From contig CM042142.1 in assembly GCA_023376005.1 (NCBI GenBank), positions 52,005,880 through 52,069,879 of the forward strand: a DNA stretch of 64,000 nucleotides, written 5' to 3'. Positions 56,480-64,000 of the stretch are shown one piece after another. How positions within the stretch are numbered: the stretch's first letter is position 1; every line of letters begins with the position of its first letter. Both the position numbers and the translations under genes were made by a program. Source of the stretch: Doryteuthis pealeii (lineage: Eukaryota > Mollusca > Cephalopoda > Myopsida > Loliginidae). Below the pieces are notes generated by a model, which worked only from the letters and a program-made list of their open reading frames with translations, searched no databases and was not told where the DNA came from.

Positions 56480-58345
56480 GTAGAGACATTTGGTCAACAA
56501 AAGAGCGATCCTATGGTACACAGAATATCATTCTCAACCATTCTGCAGAATGAAGACGAATCCATACAGGATTATTGATCCGGCTACGGCAGGGAGCACA
56601 GGACTGCACTTCATATGCCCAACTGCGATCATGACTATCCAGTACATACATCAAGGATCAGTTTATAGCCATGATATGCTACAACATTCCGCAAGCGAGA
56701 AAGCTGACAAGAGAGAACCTCAAGATGATGATGAATCACAACCACTTACGACCTTTATCACAGAGTGGGGTCGTTTTATGTACTCAGGATGCCCAAGGAT
56801 ACTTAGCCTCCGGCGATGCCTACACACGTAGGTACGACAAAATAATCCGAGACATTCCTCGTAAAGTAAAAGTGTCGACGAACACTTACTCTTTGACAAA
56901 AACATAGAGGAGGCATTCACCATACCTCGATTACTTGTCACTATGTGAGAAAATGGAATTGTCATTAACAAAAGAAAATTCCAATTTTGCCAGGATACTG
57001 TTCAGTTGGGGGCCTCCAAATAACACCATCAGGAGTGCCCCTTCTGAACTTTGCTGAATGCAAATTTCCAGCTTCCCGATCCCAAAGAATATCACCGATG
57101 CAAGGTCTTGGTTTGGGCTAGTGACTCAAGTAGCTTGGGCATATTCTTTAAACCCAATAATGCTACCATTCCGAGACCTTGTAAAACAAATACACACTTT
57201 TCTTGGAATGAAAATCTTGAGAAAGCATTTCACCAATCCAAGCAAAATGCATTGTGGACTTATTGAAAAAGGGTGTTACCACTTTTGACACCAACAGAGT
57301 GACGTGCCTGGCTCCAGACTGGAGCAAAGAGGTATGGGCTTCTTGCTATACAGAGGCACTGCGCATGCCCCACAGAGAAGGCCCCAGTGTGCTGCCCTGA
57401 TGGGATGGCGCATTGTATTTGCAGGCAGCAGGTTTTGCCACCGATGCAGAGCGCTGATATGCCCCCATTGAAGGCGAAGCAGCTGCAATCGCATGGGCAC
57501 TAGCAAAAATGCCGCATATTCATTATGGGTTGCCCAAACGTAATAGTAGTAACAGATCATCAGCCACTCAGGAATATGGGGACAGAGACCTTAGTAATAT
57601 ACACAACCCACGCCTCTTTAAACTTAAAGAGAATCAGCTCAGGTATTTTTCACCATCCAACATTGCCCAGGCAAGTGGCATAAAGGTGCTGATGCCATCT
57701 CTCGCAACCCAGTGGCCACAGTAGAAACTCTCTAGTCTATGCCCAACAAAACCCTCTTCCAAGATCTCCACCTCTCGACAATATAGATGCTGCAATGGAA
57801 TTTGGCAACCATTCAAGCAATAACAAGTTCCAAATGATTGAGAAAGAATGCCATGTCACCTGACAACATCCGCGCATCGGGCCCGAAACGACCAGAGTTA
57901 CACAACTCTGATAAAAACAATCACCAGGGATTTTCCTTCCAATGTTCTTTTACTGAATCTGACATCCGCGACTTCTGGAGGTTTGGCACGACTCAGCACT
58001 GAGAGAGGCCTAGTATTAATGGATGGAAAGATCGTAGTACCAAAATCTCTCAGGAAAAGTGCTACGCTGTTTGCACTCGCTCACCAAGGTGTGGATGGCA
58101 TGAGGGTCTCGTGCCAATGATTCTGTATATTGGCCGGTATAAATGCATCTATACGAAACTTCAGAGCCAAATTGCTCAGTCTCTATAAGCCATTGCCCCA
58201 AGTCAGCCACGAGAACCAATCATCATAACCCCATCCCCGGAATGGCCTTTCCAACAAATAGTGATGGACCTATTCCATGTCGGACACGTTGCATACCTCG
58301 CCCTGCACTGATAGACTCACGGGCTGGCTTATTTTGTACCATAGA
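56480..58345 (+). pseudogene. Ty3/gypsy gag-pol remnant, right arm
   Basis: The same element as 51345-53200 in mirror image. Visible here: gag-like text near 56560 (NEDESIQDY), a reverse-transcriptase piece (FITEWGRFMY, then broken), LVWASDSSSLGIFFKPN, an RNase H region (HREGPSV; broken later) and an integrase stretch EPIIITPSPEWPFQQIVMDL. The catalytic VDD box is out of frame here but in frame in the left arm; the CTDRL part is likewise broken here and open on the left. Gag-to-RT distance is too short for a complete element. Confidence 0.8.
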
Positions 58346-58409
58346 CACTTATTAAATAATAGTTAACTTAGAGCAAAAACAGACCAGATATAACAGTATA
58401 ATGATGAAT

Positions 58410-58680
58410 TGTTTCATCTCCCTGTCGGCTGTGGCTGTAGAATAGGTACCCCCCAATGCAGCCACCTGTTGCCATGGGTGGCAATCCATTATGCTTAAGG
58501 ACGGAATCCTGGTGGCTGAGCAATCCACGACATGTAACATTCCACATTGGCACTTACTTAGGTTAGACGGTTGGTCGAAAAGGCCCTCTTCCGATCAATC
58601 GGCTGATGACGTCAAGCCCTAGCACCTACATGATTGTTCCAACTGTATTGTCCTGATAACAATGAGCTCTGTCTTTACCC
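58410..58680 (+). mobile_element. R560 5' part (right arm)
   Basis: ccctgtcggctgtggctgta, atgcagccacctgttgccat, gatcaatcggctgatgacgt. Mirror of 50990-51250. Confidence 0.65.
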
Positions 58681-58714
58681 CTTATAAACGAGGCAAAAAG
58701 TGAGAATCGAAACC

Positions 58715-59000
58715 TCTACATCAGAGGTGCTCGTTGTGTAATTGTCATCGTCGTAAGAAATGGGCTTGGTGGCACGTGTTCAAATCCTGGCTGAGGCTAA
58801 TTACATTTTTACATAGCACTAATACCCTTTGGAAAGGTATGAATCCAATTATTTTCCCTCCAGCATTGGGTAAATACTCAGTCATATTGGGCTCTTTAAC
58901 CTTGGTATGACAACCGAGATGGAAAACTCTGAATTCAAACCAGTTGAAACTCAGCTGAAGCATTGACATTGTGTCGCATCCTACTCATGAGGAGGGGTTG
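58715..59000 (+). mobile_element. SINE-B, near full-length (right arm)
   Basis: Head (tgctcgttgtgtaattgtca; gtgttcaaatcctggctgag), body (gggtaaatactcagtcatat) and 3' end (catgaggaggggttgtttaa). Mirror of 50663-50955. Confidence 0.75.
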
Positions 59001-59004
59001 TTTA

Positions 59005-59072
<68 letters not shown>

Positions 59073-59137
59073 TTGTGTGTGTGTGATGTGTGTGTATAGA
59101 ATATGAAAAATATTCAGAGGATGTATTTTTCATGAAT

Positions 59138-59211
<74 letters not shown>

Positions 59212-59215
59212 TTAT
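58997..59215. repeat. (CA)n/(TA)n/(TG)n cluster, right arm
   Basis: Mirror of 50448-50660 with different repeat numbers in the tracts. Confidence 0.9.
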
Positions 59216-59514
59216 TTGCTGAATTTTTTAAATATAAAAGTTTTTCATAAGCACCTACCCAGGTTTCAGGTTATTTCACCATCGTCAGCCCGCTAAATCT
59301 CCTGGTGTTTATTACACAACACAAAATAACAACACAAAATATCTTCAAATAAACACCAGGAGATTTAGCAGCCTGACGATGGTGAAATAACCTGAAACCT
59401 GGGTAGTTGCTTATGAAAAACTTTTATATTTAAAAAATTCAACAAATAAATAAAGCTCCTACAAATTTGTGCTTGAGCACTGTGATTTCTTTGTTTCATC
59501 CCAAAACAAATTTT

Positions 59515-59560
<46 letters not shown>
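59215..59560. mobile_element. Hairpin element in (TA)n, right-arm copy
   Basis: ataaaagtttttcataagca, accatcgtcagcccgctaaa and inverse ctgacgatggtgaaataacc. (TA)n at 59519-59556. The arms within this hairpin are themselves inverted, so four copies of the sequence exist in the giant palindrome. Confidence 0.8.
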
Positions 59561-60407
59561 ATTGATTGATTTTAACACCAAATCATCCCGCCTCGGGTTA
59601 TTTCATGTCTAGAGGTTAGGAAATCATGTTCATTGAACGTTCATATTAATATTCTTTGTTCCGTTTATTTTTTTAACTTCTTTTTTTTTGCACGGTCCAA
59701 TCGAAAACTAATAATTTTCAAATATTGACCTTGTGTCACATCCCACTCGCGCAGAGGAGTTATGTAAATACATACATGAGACTAGTTTTTTTTCTAAATA
59801 CTTCTAGACGCTGTAAGTGTTGGAAGTGTATTTTTGGGACGTTTCTTAATCCAAATCCGCTCTAGATTAAATTTTTATCGATAAACTATAAAAACATTCA
59901 TATCGCAACATAAACTACGGTAAATCACTGACTAATTACAGAAAGAAAAATGTTTAAAGACGGCGTTCGTTGCCATTGTGAAAAGAAACAGTTTATAGGT
60001 TTTTAGTTCTCGTTTTTAAGTGGCTATTAAGACCGCCTCTTGTGGACACTTGCGCACAGCCATTCGAGTCCGTTAATCTCAGTTTTATAGAATTAAATGC
60101 TGTCACTCAAGTGACACTCGATTTTTATCTGAGTCGTCGGGTGTGGACTCGGCTCGTTGCTAAGGTACTGACTACTCTGTTTTTGCATCGCCATGTATCA
60201 TGATATGCATAAGGTTTGCCAAGTCTGGCACAAGGCCTCGGATATGAATCAATAACTTAGACTTTGTAAGGATCTGCTAGACTTGCTTGCTAACCTTGAA
60301 AAAGTTCAAATTACCATATAAATAGGTTGTTCATAAAAATCCACATGCACGTTAAAAAAAATTAAAAATTCAGAATGCACACGGACTTTGTGGACATCCT
60401 ATATATA

Positions 60408-60692
60408 TTTACCAACCCCTCCGCACGAGCAGGATGTGACACAAGGTCAATTTTTTAAGCGGAGTTTAACAGGTTTGAATTCCAAGTTTTCCTTCTCCTA
60501 GAGTGGTTGCCTAACTAAGGTTGAAGAGCTCAGTCTGCCCTACTATTTATCCATAGCTATACGGTGACTAGTTGGATGCATGCCTTTCCCAAGGTTATTA
60601 GCGCTATGTGAAATGCAAACAGCCTCGTCCAGGATTTGAATATATCTCGTTGTGCCCATTTCTTTCGAAGGTACCCATTACACCAGGCGCCT
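60408..60692 (-). mobile_element. SINE-B, full-length (right arm end)
   Basis: The 3' end (accaacccctccgcacgagc), then gttgcctaactaaggttgaa, ccatagctatacggtgacta, and the head (cctcgtccaggatttgaata; cattacaccaggcgcctcc). The palindrome ends inside it near 60605, so only its 3' part is duplicated at 49031. Confidence 0.8.
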
Positions 60693-61433
60693 CCACAATT
60701 ACAATATTGTCCACAAATGAGTACAAACCCAACATCTTGTTTAAAATAAACAAATAAAAAGTTTGGCTTTCGTTATATCCCAGTGGTTCCAAAACTTTTT
60801 CAGGCTAGTGCCTCTAACTTTTCAGTGGATTCCTAGCGCACTCCACTTTATACACACATGCGAACATACTATGAAAACGGAAAAAATGGAAATTTTCAAA
60901 GGTGAAAACGAAAACAAGACTCCCCCCACCCAAAAAAAAACAAAAACATAAAACACCCCAAAAATACCCCCCCTAAAAAAAACCAACAAACAAGCAAACA
61001 AACAAACGAAATTTACCGAAAGTGGAAACAGAGGCAAGGTAAATTTTAAACGGGAATATTAGGGTCCCAACAAGATTGAAATTAACATGCAATGTTTACA
61101 AATCAGAGTTGAGTTTGACCCTGCCGACTGCTCTCTAGCCTGGCTGGTTATTTACCTTGTACCCCATGTGTACGGATTAGGCCCAAGGCCCTATTAATGT
61201 GGAACCGCCCACGAAATGTTCAGACTTTTGACTCTGATTTAGGACTACGTAACTAAACTATGCATTCGTTTATAATTGTGTCAGTTATATACTGTATAAA
61301 CCGCATACGTGTTCCATTAAAGTAGGCAAAGAGTTAAAGTAACATTCAGTTACAAATTGGATTATTCGCTAATTTAGAGCATTATAAATGTAAAAAAAAA
61401 ATCCTTGTAGTGTGCCGTTTTTGCTAGATTACG

Positions 61434-61434
<1 letters not shown>
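60693..61434. other. Unassigned; scrap related to the 270-bp satellite
   Basis: taccttgtaccccatgtgta, then cggattaggcccaaggccct and ttaatgtggaaccgcccac (61153-61212) correspond to the head of the 270-bp unit at 30.2-31.5 kb. The rest holds A-rich runs and nothing coding. Confidence 0.5.

Positions 61435-61466
<32 letters not shown>
61435..61466. repeat. (TA)n microsatellite
   Basis: A short alternating TA tract. Confidence 0.9.
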
Positions 61467-61468
<2 letters not shown>

Positions 61469-61659
61469 CTAAAAATATCCTTTTAAAAAAGAAATTAACT
61501 GTTATTCATGGAATTAGGTATGACCAAAGTTTAATCCCTCCACGATGAATTAAAATCAAACAAAATGAATGAAGACTATTTTTTAGTTATTAGTAACAAT
61601 TTAGAATTCTAAATTTTGAATAAATAAATTTAAAAATATTGAAATTTATCAGACGCTCA

Positions 61660-61919
61660 TGGAATGGCTAAATAACACAATCACAGCCCATAGATGTTAT
61701 ATGAAATCCCCTATGTAACTGACGTATTCACCTGATTTTCCCTCTTTTTGCTTTTGGCTACTAATGAGACACGAGACAGTGGAAGATAACTATTATAACT
61801 ACAGCCCAGACGGCGTCTCAAAACAGTATATCCCAGGTCCACCTTGGCCACGCTGCTACCACGACAAGCTAAGAGCCAACGTTCCAGAAAGTAACTGCTA
61901 CTACGATTTGAACAAAGCA
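61660..61919 (+). repeat. Interspersed segment shared with 53460-53700
   Basis: gtctcaaaacagtatatccc, ccaccttggccacgctgcta and actgctactacgatttgaac match 53583-53690. A 74-codon ORF at 61764 reads through it, but the shared copy is shifted and closed, so it is repeat, not gene. Confidence 0.5.
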
Positions 61920-62310
61920 CAGCACCTCTGCAGAGGGGTAAAACCCCCTACTGGGTTCATACTATTGGCCGTGGGTGGCGATCTGTGATGCTTAAAGATG
62001 GAACCCTGGTAGCTGAGAAGTCCATAATATGCAACACTCCCCTTTTGGAGAGGCTCCCTACGATCAATCGGCTGAACACATCAAATCCTAGCACCCCTAT
62101 GATTGCCCCAAGCCTATTGTCATCATGACGAGCCCAAACCTTTTGATTATATATGTGCTAGATGCTGGTGGGTGAGGGTCTTAATGTTCTGGGTATGCCG
62201 TTAAACTCTATATGATGGTAAAGTCCAATTCTGGAGCTATGGGGAATGTTGAATACCCCTTCATCACTATTACTATCTGGTCCTCTGTGACTCGGAGTGG
62301 TAGTACCTTA
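61920..62310 (+). mobile_element. R560 element, 5' and middle
   Basis: cagcacctctgcagaggggt, cgatcaatcggctgaacaca and tcggagtggtagtaccttat. It is cut by the SINE-B that follows at 62311, at the point where gttagggtcccatc would be expected. Confidence 0.75.
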
Positions 62311-62573
62311 TATATATTTACCCCCCTCCCCGCACGAACAGGATGTGACACAAGTCAATTTCTTAGGCGGAGTTTTCCTTCTCCTAGACCGGTTGCCTAA
62401 CCAAAATTAAAGAGCCCAGTCTGCCCTACTATTTATCCATAGCTGGAGGGAGAGTAGGATTCATACCTTTCCCAAGGGTATTAGCGCTAAGTGAAATGCA
62501 ATTACCACATCCAGGATTTGAAATCGGGGCGACGAGTCCATTTCCCATGACTTTAACCATTACACCACGCGCT
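62311..62573 (-). mobile_element. SINE-B, full-length copy inserted in R560
   Basis: 3' end (ccctccccgcacgaacagga), ggttgcctaaccaaaattaa, ccatagctggagggagagta and head (catccaggatttgaaatcgg; ttaaccattacaccacgcgc). Confidence 0.75.
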
Positions 62574-63100
62574 ACAGTATAGTATAGAACATTATAGTAT
62601 TCACAAAATCACAAACAGACATTTCGATTTAAAAAATTTCATAATTCCATTTGACAAGAACGTTTCAGTATTGTCCTCGACGCTTTTTGCAAATTATTAC
62701 AGAAGACAAGATTTTTCCATCAAGAGAATTTAGTAAGAGCTATAATCTATATCAATAATCGGGAGGTGTTTGTCTGGCCTCTATAGACAACCAAAGAGTT
62801 TGCTGAATAGGTGCCAAATATCTACAAATAATTTTTATAGTAAAATCACTTTTGATGTATTTTCAATTATAGCACGCACTTACTGTGGTATTACCTTATA
62901 GGGTCTCATCTATGGGTTGAATGGAAATGAATTTTAAAATGTGGCATAAAATAACCCAGCAAGTAATACTATAAATTATTTTACATCAGCGGTTGTAAGA
63001 ACGATATATAAACCTAACTAGGAATGCTTAATTAAATGTGAGTAATTCATTTAGTAAACCATATGATTTGTATTTTTGTTGTTGTTTATCTATAATCTAT
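62574..63100. other. Unassigned; contains an R560 scrap
   Basis: agggtctcatctatgggttg at 62899 is a short piece of R560. Otherwise nothing is recognised. Confidence 0.4.
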
Positions 63101-63103
63101 AAT

Positions 63104-63358
63104 GGTCGGTTTATCCCAGTCGGTAGAGCATCTGCCTAGGAACCAGACGGCTTCGAGTTCGATTCTGGTCTCCATCAACTCAGAGAATGAATTGTACAAC
63201 CTAGGTAATCTGATCTGTGCGGTAAAGTGGATAGGTGTGACGCTCCTCCTCAGCACAAAAAATATCCCTCAAGCGAAAAGGGGATAGACTCCCTCGCTGT
63301 CTGGTTGATACCGACAATAGGGCACTCCACCGACGTTACTTTTTTTTTTACTTTACTT
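63104..63358 (+). mobile_element. SINE-A copy, full-length
   Basis: Head ggtcggtttatcccagtcgg, A box (tcccagtcggtagagcatct), B box (gagttcgattctgg), body with gatctgtgcggtaaagtgg and gggatagactccctcgctg, tail actttttttttta. Changes at the B box suggest it is transcriptionally weak. Confidence 0.8.
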
Positions 63359-63659
63359 ATCTAGTTACTTATTTTGTTGAGGGTGCACTTTTTAAGGTTT
63401 TGAAAAATAAATTCTGTGAGATTGGTCACGTCTTGCAGCAATACCTCTTTCCGTTGATTATTGTTTATTATTAGAGACCCCCTCTCGATCAAAGCTACTC
63501 TTTCCTCCCATGAGGAAGAAAACGTTGTTTGTATTAGAACATGTTCATTAATCCAATAAGTATGCACTCCGAATTTGGTAAATCGACACCAAACAGTTTA
63601 GTCATCTATAGAAGATTGATAAACAAAACACTTACCAATTATTTAATATACGTATTTTC

Positions 63660-63680
63660 TTTCTCAGTCTTAATCTTTCT

Positions 63681-63715
<35 letters not shown>

Positions 63716-64000
63716 CCCCCATTTCTCTCACTCGTATACTTTCTCTCTTTCTTTCTCTTTCTTCTTTTGCTTTCCTCTTCCTTCCTTTCCTTTCTTTTTT
63801 TCTCTCTTATTCTTTCTTTTCTTTCTTTCTTTCTTCTTTCTTTCTTTCTTTCTTTCTTTCTCTATACTTTCATTTGTTTGTTCTTTCTTTTTCTTTTTTA
63901 ACTTTCCTCTTCTTTCTTTCTTTCTTTCTTTTTTCCTCTTTGTTTTTGTTGTTGTTTCTTTTATTTTCCACTTCTTTCATCCTTTCATTCCTTTTATTTT
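63660..64000. repeat. (TTTC)n pyrimidine-rich microsatellite region
   Basis: Several TTTC runs (63680-63712, 63815-63860, 63910-63930) within an almost purely pyrimidine strand. It continues to the window end. Confidence 0.95.

Larger units (their letters stand above)
49031..60605. repeat. Giant inverted repeat, arms about 5.8 kb
   Basis: Left arm 49031-54828 and right arm 54829-60605 are reverse complements over their whole length. At the outer ends, cgctaataatcttgggaaag (49034) faces ctttcccaaggttattagcg (60585). At the centre, tgctcaattcagaactatt (54792) faces aatagttctgaatttgagca (54864), with the intervening bases still partly pairing. Differences are mostly single-base gains or losses in homopolymers with few substitutions. 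It contains SINE-B ends, microsatellites, a hairpin, R560 pieces and a gypsy pol remnant, each present twice in mirror image. It may be real or an assembly chimera. Confidence 0.9.

Noticed and set aside
61764..61988. A small protein gene (74 codons)
   Set aside because: The same DNA occurs at 53583 with a shifted, closed frame and runs on into R560, so it is interspersed repeat.

Overview
This is a repeat-dominated, AT-rich piece of a metazoan nuclear genome. There are no operons, no Shine-Dalgarno sites and no dense ORFs. What is present is splice and polyadenylation signals, SINEs with polymerase III promoter boxes, LINE, Ty3/gypsy and Helitron remnants, many fold-back MITEs and very long (TA)n, (CA)n and (GA)n tracts. 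TTAGGG-type motifs and decayed LINE proteins of kinds I associate with molluscs and other lophotrochozoans make a mollusc the best guess, but the species cannot be proved from the sequence. The 100 Ns at 48901-49000 are an assembly gap.

Only one stretch looks like a host gene: a long terminal exon on the minus strand at 33327-35358, with a clear 3' splice acceptor, a polyadenylation signal beside the stop and one internal frameshift in a run of G. Its product (about 676 residues if the frame is restored) is hydrophilic and low-complexity, and I do not recognise it.

The rest is transposable elements. (1) Non-autonomous Helitrons (1179-1719, 30054-32001, 39458-40101, 47278-47866; a second family at 9087-9615) with 5' TC, a 3' hairpin plus CTAG, and A|T target sites. 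The 30054 copy carries five tandem GC-rich units of about 270 bp that its relatives lack. (2) Fold-back MITEs of three related families that begin with GG, make 8-bp target duplications and carry TTAGGG-type repeats in their cores (3146, 8789, 13793, 17048, 23280, 24390, 26868). (3) SINEs with tRNA-like heads (here SINE-A and SINE-B), a SINE whose head is 5S rRNA (13442; a head alone at 47106), and a 0.57-kb element (R560). The 13442 5S SINE and R560 share one 3' tail, which also occurs alone. (4) Hairpins and mariner-like MITEs embedded in (TA)n. (5) Decayed LINE coding pieces (22870-23780, 23840-24190, 40950-41412, 47880-48120). (6) A 28-bp minisatellite at 26.0-26.6 kb.

From 49031 to 60605 the sequence is one giant inverted repeat of about 5.8 kb per arm, centred near 54828. 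Each arm holds a mirrored Ty3/gypsy pol remnant, SINEs and microsatellites. The arms differ mainly by single-base indels, the reading frame breaks at different places in the two arms, and the right arm is preceded by the gap-adjacent left arm. A fold-back long-read or gap-fill artefact is therefore at least as likely as a real palindrome.

No RNA gene of the ordinary kind, CRISPR array or bacterial-style system is present.
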